From assembly GCA_021792555.1 (NCBI GenBank), contig JAJYUL010000003.1, positions 62,001 through 126,000 on the forward strand: DNA of 64,000 nucleotides. Direction: 5' to 3'. This document shows positions 38,139-47,744 of the stretch, piece by piece. The position numbers were made by a program, and so were the translations under genes. The notes under the pieces are model-generated. The model searched no databases. It was not told where the DNA came from and worked only from the letters and a program-made list of their open reading frames with translations. Numbering within the stretch: position 1 is the stretch's first letter; each line of letters opens with the position of its first letter. The DNA is from Pseudomonadota bacterium. GTDB lineage: Bacteria > Pseudomonadota > Gammaproteobacteria > Steroidobacterales > Steroidobacteraceae.

Positions 38139-39644
38139 TCACTCGCTGCCCGCGCGGCAGTGCCGCCGGATGAACTCCTCGTGCGCGGGCATGGTCGCGG
38201 CGCACCCGGCCACGACCTGGCGGATCTCATCGAGCGCGCGCTGGGGATCCGGGCCGATGCTGTCGGCGAAAGGATCGTAGCCGGCAGTCTCGGCGCCCTG
38301 GCCGATCAGCACGTGAAACCAGCTCTGCACCGAGAACAGCTCGTTCTCATCGCGCATCAGCCGTCCGTGGCTGCCGAACAGCTCCATGCGCTCGCGCAGG
38401 CTGTCGGGCAGCTCGGTGCTGCGGCAATGCTGCCAGAACGCCCCGGTCCGCCCCGTGAAGTGATAGTGCGCCACGAGGAAATCGCGGGCGCGCTCGTAGT
38501 CGAAGGCGAGCTGGCGGTTGTACTCATCGATGTCGCGCCGGCGGAAATGCCGGTCGGGAAAGAGCTTCAGCAGCACGAAGATGCCGCGCTGGATCAGGTG
38601 GATGCCGGTCGACTCCAGCGGTTCGAGAAAGCCCGCCGACAGGCCGATGGCCACGCAGTTCCTCATCCAGCACCGCCGGCGCCGGCCGGTGGTGAAGCGC
38701 AGCCGCAGCGGCTCGCGTGTCGGGCGGCCCTCGAGGTTCGCCAGGAGAATGTCGTGCGCCGCATCGTCGCTCAGGAACTGGCTGCTGTAGACGTAGCCGT
38801 TGCCCACCCGGTGCTGCAGCGGGATGCGCCACTGCCAGCCGACCTCCCGCGCCGTGGCCAGCGTATGTGAGGAGAGCGGTCCGGAGCGCTCGCACGGCAC
38901 CGCGACGGCCCGGTCGCAGGGAAGCCAATGCGTCCAGTCCTCGTAGCCGCTCTTCAGCGCCCCTTCGATCAGCACGCCGCGCAATCCCGTGCAGTCGATG
39001 TACAGGTCCGCGGCGATCCGCTCGCCGCTCTCGAGCGTCAGGGACTCGATGAACCCGTCCTCGGGCCGCAGGGCGACGCTGCGCACCTTGCCCTCGGTGC
39101 GCCGCGCGCCGCGCGCCTCCGCGTAGGTGCGCAGGTAGGCGGCAAAGAGCTTCGCATCGAGGTGCAGCGCGTAGACGATGGTCGCGAGCGGGGAGTTCTT
39201 GCTCGGCACCGGGCGCATGAACTTGGCCTGCTGCGCCGCGACCGCCTGCAGCGAATACGCCTCAAGCGGCGCGGCGGTCCCGGCCAGCGCGCACTTGTGC
39301 CAGTAGGTGTAGAAGGGCACTCCGCGTAGCGGCACGCCCGTGGGACCGAAAGGGTGGATGTAGGTGTGCCCCGGCTGCTTCCAGTCCCTGAACTCGATCC
39401 CGAGTTTGAACGTGGCCTGCGTCCTGCGGACGAGCTCGTCCTCGTCGATGCCGTGCGTGCGCAGGTAGTCGATGATCGGCGGTATGGTCGCTTCGCCGAC
39501 GCCCACCGTGCCGATCTCCTCCGACTCGATGAGACGGATCCCGCCGCGCAGGTGCGGAAACGACTGCGACAGTGTCGCGGCGGTCATCCAGCCAGCGGTT
39601 CCTCCGCCGACGATGACCACGCTGCGGATGGGATCGTTCGACAC
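38139..39644 (-). CDS. Flavin-dependent (tryptophan) halogenase, in the xylA operon
   Basis: 501 residues. FAD-binding GGGTAGWM near residue 13, the halogenase-specific WxWxIP motif as GWQWRIPL, the conserved active-site Lys in ATFKLGIEF and Glu in GFLEPLEST. The family needs a partner flavin reductase and chloride or bromide; no reductase gene is near. It lies 9 nt after xylA on the same strand, so operator site b should control both. The GTG start is the only reasonable one before VVIVGGG. Members near TonB receptors in Brevundimonas and Xanthomonas act on free indoles; the substrate here is unknown. Confidence 0.9.
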   Translation of the reverse strand: MSNDPIRSVVIVGGGTAGWMTAATLSQSFPHLRGGIRLIESEEIGTVGVGEATIPPIIDYLRTHGIDEDELVRRTQATFKLGIEFRDWKQPGHTYIHPFGPTGVPLRGVPFYTYWHKCALAGTAAPLEAYSLQAVAAQQAKFMRPVPSKNSPLATIVYALHLDAKLFAAYLRTYAEARGARRTEGKVRSVALRPEDGFIESLTLESGERIAADLYIDCTGLRGVLIEGALKSGYEDWTHWLPCDRAVAVPCERSGPLSSHTLATAREVGWQWRIPLQHRVGNGYVYSSQFLSDDAAHDILLANLEGRPTREPLRLRFTTGRRRRCWMRNCVAIGLSAGFLEPLESTGIHLIQRGIFVLLKLFPDRHFRRRDIDEYNRQLAFDYERARDFLVAHYHFTGRTGAFWQHCRSTELPDSLRERMELFGSHGRLMRDENELFSVQSWFHVLIGQGAETAGYDPFADSIGPDPQRALDEIRQVVAGCAATMPAHEEFIRRHCRAGSE

Positions 39645-39653
39645 CCACGTACT

Positions 39654-40970
39654 CTAGTACTTGCAGTGACGCGCGATAAGGCTCTCGGCGAGCTCCTGTC
39701 TGCCCGAGCGCACGGCCGGCTGGAAGTCCGATGCAGTCGCGAGGTCGGCGAGCGCCGCGAGGTCGAGCGAGCCGCTCTCGATGCGCCGGCCGAGCTCCCC
39801 GTCCCAACCCTGGTAGCGGGTCCTCTTCAGCTCGGCGAGCTTGCGCGCGCTCACCACGTCTGCCGCGGCGAGCAGCGCCCGCGCCAGCGTGTCGATACCG
39901 CCGATGTGCGCCAGGTACAGGTCCGCCGGATCGACCGACTGGCGGCGCAGCTTCGCGTCGAAGTTGAATCCGCCGGTGCTGAAGCCGCCGCCCTCGATGA
40001 GCGCCACGAACGCCGGCACGAGCTCCTGGGCGTTGTTCGGGAACTGGTCCGTGTCCCAGCCGTTGCGCGGATCGCCGCGGTTGATGTCGATCGAGCCGAA
40101 GATCCCGTAGGTGAACGCCGCGGCCACCTCGTGCTCGAAGTCCAGCCCCGCCAGCGTGGCGTGGTTGACTTCGATGTTGACCTTTACTTCCTTGGCCAAG
40201 CCGTAGCGCTGCAGGAACGCGTATACGGCGGCGACGTCGCGGTCGTACTGGTGCTTGGTGGGCTCGAAGGGCTTCGGCTCGATCAGGATGGCGCCCTTGA
40301 AGCCGATGCGGTGCTTGTGCTCGACGACCATGGAGAGGAAGCGTCCGTAGTGGTCGAGCTCGCGCTTGAGGTCCGTGTTGAGCAGGGAGTCGTAGCCTTC
40401 GCGGCCGCCCCACAGCACGTAGTTCTGCCCGCCGAGCCGGTGCGTCGTCTCGAGACAGCCGCGCACCTGCGCGGCGGCCCAGGCGAACACCTCGGGGTCG
40501 GGGTTCGTGGCCCCGCCGCCCGCGTAGCGCGGATGGCTGAACAGATTGGCCGTGCCCCACAGGAGCTTCACTTTCGAGGCGGCCATCTTCTCCTGAATGC
40601 GCGCCTCGATGGTCTTGAGGTTGCGGTCGTGTTCCTTCAGCGTCGCGGCCGTGGCCATCGCGTCGACGTCGTGGAAGGTGAAGTAGGGCATGCCGAGCCG
40701 GGTCAGAAAGTCGAAGGCCGCCTCGAGCTTCGCGTCCGCCATCGCCTGGCTGATGGTGGCGCCGAGCCAGGGCCGCGGCAGCGTGCCGGCGCCGAAGATG
40801 TCCTGGCCCGGCCAGTTGAAGGAGTGCCAGTAGCACACCGCGCAGCGCAGCCAATCCTCCATGCGCTTGCCCAACACCTCGCGGTCCTTATCGTAGACGC
40901 GGAACGCGTACTCGTTATCGGTCTGCGGCCCCTCGAAGCGGACCGGCGCAACATCAGAAAAAAGACTCAT
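39654..40970 (-). CDS. xylA: Xylose isomerase
   Basis: 438 residues, class II xylose isomerase length. It converts D-xylose to D-xylulose. Catalytic and metal residues are visible in FTFHDVD, LIEPKPFEPTKHQYD, VNIEVNHATLAG and GSIDINRGD. The ATG at 40970 has GGAG 7-8 nt upstream; a longer open frame to 41114 lacks such a site. The predicted transcription start near 41164 leaves a leader of about 190 nt. It leads an operon with a halogenase and is under operator site b. Confidence 0.97.
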   Translation of the reverse strand: MSLFSDVAPVRFEGPQTDNEYAFRVYDKDREVLGKRMEDWLRCAVCYWHSFNWPGQDIFGAGTLPRPWLGATISQAMADAKLEAAFDFLTRLGMPYFTFHDVDAMATAATLKEHDRNLKTIEARIQEKMAASKVKLLWGTANLFSHPRYAGGGATNPDPEVFAWAAAQVRGCLETTHRLGGQNYVLWGGREGYDSLLNTDLKRELDHYGRFLSMVVEHKHRIGFKGAILIEPKPFEPTKHQYDRDVAAVYAFLQRYGLAKEVKVNIEVNHATLAGLDFEHEVAAAFTYGIFGSIDINRGDPRNGWDTDQFPNNAQELVPAFVALIEGGGFSTGGFNFDAKLRRQSVDPADLYLAHIGGIDTLARALLAAADVVSARKLAELKRTRYQGWDGELGRRIESGSLDLAALADLATASDFQPAVRSGRQELAESLIARHCKY

Positions 40971-41170
40971 CGGAGAACTCCGTCGAAACGTTCGGAAATT
41001 GCCGGCGTGCTCATATGCACCGTTGACGCCGCGGGGCGAGGGGTGGAGCGCACGCAAGGCCGGCTCGGTCCGCGGACACTGCGCGCGCTGGCGCGGCCGC
41101 GGTGCGGGTGACAAAGCACGGAATCAGGGCATCCTTCATCAGACCAGTCAGATCAATGATTTCTGTCGAT

Positions 41171-41200
41171 ATGGTAGCGGTATCATCCGTCTCCCGTCAA
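41171..41200 (-). promoter_or_regulatory. xylA promoter with XylR-type operator (site b)
   Basis: On the minus strand TTGACG (41200-41195) and TACCAT (41176-41171) are 18 bp apart. The operator TGGTAGCGGTATCA (41172-41185 on the plus strand) supplies the -10 hexamer itself, so binding would exclude RNA polymerase. The same design is found before xylB and the SGNH gene. Confidence 0.8.
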
Positions 41201-42756
41201 TCCTGGCGCGCGCCGTGCCGGTGCGCCGCTCAAGCTGGCGGATGCGCAGCGGCTCATGGGCGCCCCGCCACCGGCCCGGCGCGCCCGTTCCGGCGCAGCA
41301 GCTCGATGGCCGCTATCACGGCGATCCGCCCGTCGACGTCGGGGTTGCGCGGCACGATCGCCGCCGGAGCCGGACCCGGGCAGGCCGAATACGCTGGGGC
41401 GGCGCTCGAGCGCCCGCAGCGCGGTGTGCTCCTGCGGCAGGCCGGTCGTCCAGGCGCGAGCGTGCGTGGCGCCGAGCAGACCGCCGCCGACGGGCGCCGT
41501 CTGCTGCAGGAGCGGACCGTGCAGATGTCCGGCGCTGCGGCCCGGTCGATCGGCTGGCACGACGGATGCGGTGTGCCGCTGGGCAATGCGCCGGCGTGCT
41601 CGGGGGAGGCAGCTGGGCGTTCCTGTCCATCGGCAGCGCGTACGGGCCTTTCCCGGCGCGGAGCACCGCAACGATGTAGCGCGTGTCATGCCAGGCCATG
41701 AACGTCTGATCGGTGAGGCACCCGGACACGGCGGACCAGAAACGTCCGGCGGGCCGCAGCGCGTGGGCAACGCGCCAGGCCGGCCGTCCCCGCCGCGCGG
41801 GGCGCGCGCGGCGCAGCCGGGGCGGGGGCGGTCCCTCGAACAGGCGGTTGGCGAGCGCCGAGCGGCCGCGTCCGCCGAGGTGGCCCAGTTCATTCTCGAG
41901 CCGCACCCGCAGCACGGTCTGATGCTGCGCATCGGTGCGGCGCAGGTGCGCATCAGTGCCGCGTGGCGCGGTCGAACATCGCGAGGACCGGCGGTGGAGC
42001 GCCCGAAGCCGACACGGCGCGCGGACGGCGGCGTGCCATCCTGCGGCTCATCGGCGCGGCCCGCTTCGAATGCCACTGGGCACTCGCGCGCGCCGTTCAA
42101 ACCGGCGTGCTGCGGGACCCGGAGCGTGCGCATTCGCGAACTGCCTCGCCCACCGGGCTAGGTGCCCGAAGTCTCATCGTCGGGGCGGGCAAGGACCCGC
42201 GCGACGGCCGCATCCGCACCTCGGGCGATGTGTCCGAACGGATGTTCCCTCGCGCCGCACGGGCGCCGCGAGGCTCGGTTCGAGATCGCGGCTCGTCCAG
42301 ATAACGCTACCACGGCGTCGGCAGTACGCGCCCCGGGGCTCTGCCGGGCGCCCGGTGTCCCTCGCCGGACGGCATGAGCGTGACGGATTGGAGCTTGAAA
42401 ATCAGCGATGACAGCGCTGTCTTTCCGGAGTAATAATGCGTCCGGTCGCGCATCGGCCGTGCCGGGCGGTCCGGCCGGAGCTGCGCGCCGCGCATGCGGC
42501 GGAGCGGGGGCGCATACGCCTGTGGTGTGTTGCCAACGTCTGTACGCACCGGCGGGGCCCGCGGATGCATGGGGCCACAGCCTGAGCCGAGCCCGGGCAC
42601 GGCGGCATATGTTCGCGTAACCAGGGTCCCGGTCGAGCCGGTATGGGCGGTGCGCGCCGAGCGCCCTGCAGAAGGAGGCGACGCAGGTTCAGACCGGTGG
42701 AACAGATCTGAAAAACTGCGGGTTGGCCGCAGAACGAACCGGTTTGAGGGCGACTG
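41201..42756. other. Long intergenic region, probably decayed coding DNA
   Basis: About 1.55 kb between the xylA and TonB-receptor promoters. Fragments on the minus strand look protein-like, but in different frames: SGCLTDQTFMAWHDTRYIVA around 41650-41720 and PRNPDVDGRIAVIAAIELL around 41290-41350. None joins into a gene and I cannot name the family. One orphan operator (site c) lies inside, and 61 nt after it a 19-codon frame begins with MSVTDWSLKIS (42374-42433), without a ribosome site. Nothing else can be supported. Confidence 0.5.
42299..42312. promoter_or_regulatory. XylR-type operator, orphan (site c)
   Basis: AGATAACGCTACCA on the plus strand, i.e. TGGTAGCGTTATCT on the minus strand, matching 12 of the 13 defined positions of the consensus TGGTAGCGNTAYCA. 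No intact gene starts within several hundred bases on either side, and no -35 is apparent. It may mark the promoter of a gene that has been lost. Confidence 0.55.
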
Positions 42757-42812
42757 TTGACACCGAGCCGAGAGCAGGACCATACTCGGCCCGTCGTCAG
42801 GTAGCGGTACCA
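42757..42812 (+). promoter_or_regulatory. TonB-receptor operon promoter with XylR-type operator (site d)
   Basis: TTGACA (42757-42762) and CATACT (42781-42786) are 18 bp apart. AGGTAGCGGTACCA (42799-42812) lies about 6 to 20 nt after the expected start of transcription, so repression would act as a block to initiation or early elongation. The leader to the ATG at 42941 is about 150 nt. Confidence 0.65.
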
Positions 42813-42940
42813 TACCTGGAGGGCACGCAGAACTAAAAACCGAGCGGGGATTCTCCGGCTGCCGCAAACCGCTGATCGGCGGCAGTTGCAATCGACGTTG
42901 CTTGTCCACAACATCTGGTTCGCGATAGAGGGGGCTTCTA

Positions 42941-45900
42941 ATGAGTCGGAAGACACTGCGTAACGCATCGAAGCACGCGTTCAAGAAGAACGCCGGCTTC
43001 GGTGTGCTGGGCCGAACGGCCTACGCGAAAATCGGTCTGTCGGGTCTCGCGCTGGGGTCGTTGTCCCTGGCCGCAAACGGCGTGGCGCATGCGCAGAACG
43101 CGCCGGCGACGAAACGCTCGAATCAGCCGCCGATCCCGGGCAAGGCCGTGAAGGCCAAGCGACGCGGCTTCAAGGCGACGCCGTTGGCCTCGGCCGGGCT
43201 GTTCTCGGCCAACGGCGCGGGCCTCTACGCGCAGAACAACACCGCGCCCGCCGGCGCCGCCGGGAACGGAAACGATACTTTCAAGCAGGGCAATTCCGTG
43301 GCGGCCTCCGCGACGGAGCTCGAGCCGATCATCGTCACCGGCATCCGCGGCTCTCTGCAGCGATCGCTGCAGATCAAACGGGAGTCGATCGGCGTGGTCG
43401 ATGCGATCTCCGCCGAGACGATCGGCCAGTTCCCCGACTCCTCGATCGGCGGCGCGCTTGCGCACCTTCCGGGCGTCACGATCAATCGCGGCTCCCTCGT
43501 TTACAGCAGCGCGTTCGGCGCGCCGACCGCTACCGGCCTGCCGCAGGGCTTCAACGTCAACGGGTTCGGCGGATCGTTCAACACCGTGCTGATGAACGGC
43601 CGGCAAATCGCCTCCGGCAACGGGCAGACGTTCAATGTCGCCACCATCGGCGCGATGTACGTCGGGGAGATCGATACTCTGAAGACCCCCGACATGGCCC
43701 TCTCCTCGGGCAACATCGGCTCGGTGGTCAACATCAAGATGCTCACGCCGTTCCAGAATCCCGGCATGCACGGCGGGGTGAACATCGGCGGCACCGACTA
43801 TCCGATGGACGGAGGCATCCGCCCGGCCGTCGGCGCGATGTTCAGCGACACCTTCGATCACAACAAGTTCGGCTTCCTGGTGGATGGCGACTACGAGGAC
43901 TACCGTACCCTCACGCATCATCAGGACATCGTGGGCTGGAAGGGCATCGCCGCCGGGGGATTCGCCTGTTCCGACCTCGCCGCCAACTACACCACCGCCT
44001 TCGGCAGCACCGGCTGCGCGAGCGTCGGGCCCGGCGCCACGGGCAATGCCCAGGTGCCGGTGTGGTACCCGCAGGATATGGCGATGTACCTCGAGCGCAT
44101 CGACACGCGCTCCAAGGACGGGCGCGTGGTGCTGCAGTGGCATCCGACGAACGCGGTGATGGTGACGTTGGACGAGAACTACTCCTCCTGGGATCAGCAC
44201 ATCAACCGCTGGCAGCGCAGCACCTGGTTCGGGGCGTTCCCCGATGCGACGCTCGACGGCAACGGCACGATCACCAATTTCAATTACACCGGACCGACGG
44301 ACTTCAATGCGTTCGTCGCGGATCAGTACATCGTCACGAACACGTATGGCCTGAATGTCCTGTGGAATGTGAATGCGGACTGGACGCTCAATGTCGATGC
44401 CGACCAGTCGAAGTCGCAGCTGAACCCGAACGGCACCTATAGCGACGTCGACTCCGACGTTGGCTTTGGCAACAACGCCAACAACTACACCGGCGGACTC
44501 GTTTTGAATTCGAACAGCAACGTGCTGCCGTACTGGAGCGCGTACGGACCGAACGCCGTGGCGTCGGGCTCGAGCGCCGTCGCCTCGCCGAACTACAACG
44601 GACTGAATCCGTTCATCATCGGCTCGCACGTGTTCCCGCTGCAGACCCAGGAGAACACTGATCAGATCAACGAGGCGAGGGTGAGCGCCACCTGGAATCC
44701 GGGCAACACCACGAAGCTGCAGTTCGGCGCCCAGTTCCTCGACGACGACTGGAACACGAAGGAGATGGACACGTTCACCAACAACTACTGGGAGCTGTGG
44801 GGCGGCTACGGTCCGGCCTCGGGCAATACCCAGGGCGTGGCGCTGCCTTCCACGCTGTTCTCGCAGGCGAGTCTCGGCACCTGGATGCCCGGCTACAGCG
44901 GCGGCGGCAACTTGCCCTCGAGCCTGCTGCTGTACAATCCCTACGCGGTGCTCAACTACCTGATCGGCCAGCCGGTCGACTCGCAATTCGCGCCGACCCC
45001 GGGCTATCCGAACTACACCGGCGGTATTCCCGCCGAGGCGTTGAGCATCGGCTCGGTGCAGCATGTGTCCCGCATGAACTATGCGCCGTTCGTGCAGGTG
45101 AGCCACAAGTTCAAGGTGGACGGCATGCGCCTTTGGACCCGCTTCGGCCTGCGCTATCAGCGGACCGATGAAGTCATTGCGGGTCTGTCCGCTCCGCTCA
45201 CGAAGGTGGTGTGGCAGGGAGCCAGTGATCCGACGGCGTACGCCTTCGGAACCGGTTCGCCGCAGTGGACGCAGGTCGACAAATCGTACGGCTACCTCCT
45301 GCCGGCGCTGGATCTGGCCCTCTGGCCCACGCAGGACTTCGAGACGGCCTTCGATTTCTCGCGCACGGAGTCTGCTCCCGGAAACTACCAGTTGATTCCG
45401 AACACGAGCTACGGCGGACGCGTCAATGCGCTGACCGCGACCGGCAACAACCCGGGCCTGCTGCCGTATCTGTCCAACAACTATGACTTGCGCCTGACCT
45501 GGTACTACGCGCACGGCGACTACGCGGAGTTGCACCCCTTCTACAAGCAGGTATCGAACTTCCCGACCTCGAGCGTGACCGATGTAACGGTCCCGATCAA
45601 CGACCCGGCGCCATGCTCCTACAGCTCCGGCGGGCATCTGGTGTTCACGGACTCGGGCTGCGGCAAGCCGATGGTGTTCGCGGAGACGACCTACACCAAC
45701 AAGCTGTCCGCTGACGTGACCGGCGTGTCGGGCACCTGGCAGCAGATGCTGCCGTACGGCTTCGGCTTCATGCTGAACGGCACGTGGATGCACAGCAACG
45801 CGAACTTCAACAACTTCAGTCTGGCATCCAACCAGTTCGCGCTGACGGGCGTGGGCAGCTCGGCGAACGCTACCGCGTTCTATCAGCGGGGCAAGTGGCA

Positions 45901-46177
45901 GGCGCGCTTCACGGTCAATTGGACGGGCAAGCTGCTGCTGCTGACGGGCCAGGAGCAAGGTGGTGGCGCGTTCGGCAATGAGCCGGTCTACCAGGCTCCG
46001 GCCACGCAGCTGGACTTCGCCACAAACTACCAGGTGGACAAGTACCTGAACGTCTACTTCAACCTGAACAACATGCTGAACACGATCTACCACACGTACG
46101 GACGATTCTCGAATCAGACGTTGAACCTGGTTGAGTACGGACGTTCGCTCTCGTTCGGAGTGCGAGCCCGGTTCTGA
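42941..46177 (+). CDS. TonB-dependent receptor (Caulobacter/Xanthomonas glycan type)
   Basis: 1078 residues. Signal peptide with cleavage near AHA-QN (about residue 50), a Pro/Lys/Ala-rich linker, a TonB box (EPIIVTGIR, about 130), the plug domain (SLQRSLQIKRES to about 270), and a 22-strand barrel ending with the usual aromatic residue (SFGVRARF). This receptor type imports oligosaccharides in Caulobacter and Xanthomonas. Its operator (site d) and operon partners suggest xylo-oligosaccharides, perhaps aldouronic acids. GAGGGGG 8 nt upstream supports the start. First gene of an operon that runs to 52414. Confidence 0.93.
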   Translation: MSRKTLRNASKHAFKKNAGFGVLGRTAYAKIGLSGLALGSLSLAANGVAHAQNAPATKRSNQPPIPGKAVKAKRRGFKATPLASAGLFSANGAGLYAQNNTAPAGAAGNGNDTFKQGNSVAASATELEPIIVTGIRGSLQRSLQIKRESIGVVDAISAETIGQFPDSSIGGALAHLPGVTINRGSLVYSSAFGAPTATGLPQGFNVNGFGGSFNTVLMNGRQIASGNGQTFNVATIGAMYVGEIDTLKTPDMALSSGNIGSVVNIKMLTPFQNPGMHGGVNIGGTDYPMDGGIRPAVGAMFSDTFDHNKFGFLVDGDYEDYRTLTHHQDIVGWKGIAAGGFACSDLAANYTTAFGSTGCASVGPGATGNAQVPVWYPQDMAMYLERIDTRSKDGRVVLQWHPTNAVMVTLDENYSSWDQHINRWQRSTWFGAFPDATLDGNGTITNFNYTGPTDFNAFVADQYIVTNTYGLNVLWNVNADWTLNVDADQSKSQLNPNGTYSDVDSDVGFGNNANNYTGGLVLNSNSNVLPYWSAYGPNAVASGSSAVASPNYNGLNPFIIGSHVFPLQTQENTDQINEARVSATWNPGNTTKLQFGAQFLDDDWNTKEMDTFTNNYWELWGGYGPASGNTQGVALPSTLFSQASLGTWMPGYSGGGNLPSSLLLYNPYAVLNYLIGQPVDSQFAPTPGYPNYTGGIPAEALSIGSVQHVSRMNYAPFVQVSHKFKVDGMRLWTRFGLRYQRTDEVIAGLSAPLTKVVWQGASDPTAYAFGTGSPQWTQVDKSYGYLLPALDLALWPTQDFETAFDFSRTESAPGNYQLIPNTSYGGRVNALTATGNNPGLLPYLSNNYDLRLTWYYAHGDYAELHPFYKQVSNFPTSSVTDVTVPINDPAPCSYSSGGHLVFTDSGCGKPMVFAETTYTNKLSADVTGVSGTWQQMLPYGFGFMLNGTWMHSNANFNNFSLASNQFALTGVGSSANATAFYQRGKWQARFTVNWTGKLLLLTGQEQGGGAFGNEPVYQAPATQLDFATNYQVDKYLNVYFNLNNMLNTIYHTYGRFSNQTLNLVEYGRSLSFGVRARF

Positions 46178-46178
46178 T

Positions 46179-47726
46179 GTGGTAAGTCCCGTCAAATCGG
46201 TCGTCATCGTCGGCGGAGGAACCGCCGGGTGGCTCACCGCAGGCACCATTGCCGCCCGCCTTCAATCTCGGATGAAGGCGGGCGGCTTGTCCGTCACGCT
46301 GATCGAGTCTGCGGACATTCGGGCGATCGGTGTGGGGGAGGGTACGTGGCCGACGATGCGCTCGACGCTCGCGCGGATGGGCGTGTCGGAGACCGCGCTG
46401 TTGCGCGAGTGTGATGCGGCGTTCAAGCAGGGAGGGCAGTTCGTCGGCTGGACCACGGGAGAGGCGGGTGATTCGTACTACCACCCGCTGATGGTGCCGC
46501 AGGGTTTCTCGCAAGTGAATCTCGTGCCGCACTGGCTGCGGGACGGGGGGGCGATGAGCTTCTGCGATTTCGTGACTCCGCAGGGCCGGCTGTGCGATGC
46601 GGGGCTGGCGCCGAAGACGATCACACATGGGGAATATCGGGCAGTCGCGAACTACGCCTATCACCTGGATGCGGGCAAGTTCGGGCCGTTCCTCGCCAAG
46701 CATTGCATCGAGAAGCTCGGCGTGCGCCATGTCCTGGCGGACGTCGAGGGCGTCAATCAGCACGAGAACGGTGACATCGCGAGCCTGCGTACCGCGCAGG
46801 CCGGAGAGATTACGGGCGATCTGTTCGTCGATTGCAGCGGCTTCTCGGCGCTGCTGATCGGCAAGACGCTCGGCGTGCGGTTCAAGGAATGTGGGGACAT
46901 CCTGCTGTGCGACACGGCGTTGGCCGTGCAGGTGCCGTTTGCGACGCCGGATGCGCCGATGGCCTCGCACACCATCGCGACCGCGCATGAGGCGGGGTGG
47001 ACGTGGGACATCTGTCTGCCGACCCGCCGCGGGGTCGGCTATGTGTATTCAAGCCGCCATACCAGCGAGGAGGCGGCCCGCGAGACGCTGCTGCGCTACA
47101 TCGGTCCGCAGCACAAGAATCTGCCCGTGCGCAAGATTCCGATCCGCGCCGGACACCGCGAGACATTCTGGAAGAACAACTGTGTGGCGGTGGGGCTCGC
47201 GGGCGGCTTTCTCGAGCCGCTCGAGTCCTCCGCCATCGTCCTGGTCGAGCTCTCGGCGAAGCTCCTCGCGGAGCAGATGCCCGCATGCCGGGAAGTGATG
47301 GACATCGTCGCACGGCGCTTCAACGACGTGACGATGTACCGTTGGGGCCGGATCGTCGATTTCCTCAAGCTGCACTATGTGCTGACACAGCGCACCGACA
47401 CGGCGTTCTGGCGGGACAACGTGGATCCTGCTACCGTCCCCGACCGGCTGAAGGACCTGCTGACGTTGTGGAAGTATCAGTCACCGTGGTTCTTCGATGA
47501 GCTCGATCGTCTCGAGGAGGTGTTCCCCGCGGCGAGCTACCAGTACGTGCTCTACGGGATGGGCTTCCAAACCGAAGTCGTGCCGGAGGAGGCCGCGGAT
47601 ACGGCGGCGGCTGCCGCCCGCTTCGTGCGCGAGAACGAGCAGATGACGAGCGAGATGAGTACGCGCTTGCCGAAGAACCGCGAGCTGCTGAATAAAATAT
47701 ACCAATTCGGGCTGCAGCCCGTCTGA
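46179..47726 (+). CDS. Flavin-dependent (tryptophan) halogenase family protein
   Basis: 515 residues starting with a GTG 1 nt after the TonB-receptor stop. FAD motif GGGTAGWLTAG, active-site Lys in AAFKQGGQF and Glu in GGFLEPLESS are present, but the WxWxIP motif reads WTWDICLP, with Cys where Pro is expected. The 516-codon frame is otherwise complete. Halogenase-like genes of this group recur next to TonB receptors with SapC and cupin-like genes, for unknown reasons. An in-frame TTG at 46131 would overlap the receptor gene and is less likely. Confidence 0.88.
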   Translation: MVSPVKSVVIVGGGTAGWLTAGTIAARLQSRMKAGGLSVTLIESADIRAIGVGEGTWPTMRSTLARMGVSETALLRECDAAFKQGGQFVGWTTGEAGDSYYHPLMVPQGFSQVNLVPHWLRDGGAMSFCDFVTPQGRLCDAGLAPKTITHGEYRAVANYAYHLDAGKFGPFLAKHCIEKLGVRHVLADVEGVNQHENGDIASLRTAQAGEITGDLFVDCSGFSALLIGKTLGVRFKECGDILLCDTALAVQVPFATPDAPMASHTIATAHEAGWTWDICLPTRRGVGYVYSSRHTSEEAARETLLRYIGPQHKNLPVRKIPIRAGHRETFWKNNCVAVGLAGGFLEPLESSAIVLVELSAKLLAEQMPACREVMDIVARRFNDVTMYRWGRIVDFLKLHYVLTQRTDTAFWRDNVDPATVPDRLKDLLTLWKYQSPWFFDELDRLEEVFPAASYQYVLYGMGFQTEVVPEEAADTAAAAARFVRENEQMTSEMSTRLPKNRELLNKIYQFGLQPV

Positions 47727-47744
47727 GATGCGGCGCATCGTGCC

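Noticed and set aside
42374-42433. 19-codon frame after operator site c as a real small gene
   Set aside because: It has no ribosome site and no conserved feature I can identify; kept only as part of the decayed region.
42938-46249. Long antisense open frame (1103 codons) across the TonB-receptor gene
   Set aside because: The sense strand encodes an unmistakable TonB receptor; the antisense product has low-complexity composition and no signal, domain or ribosome site.
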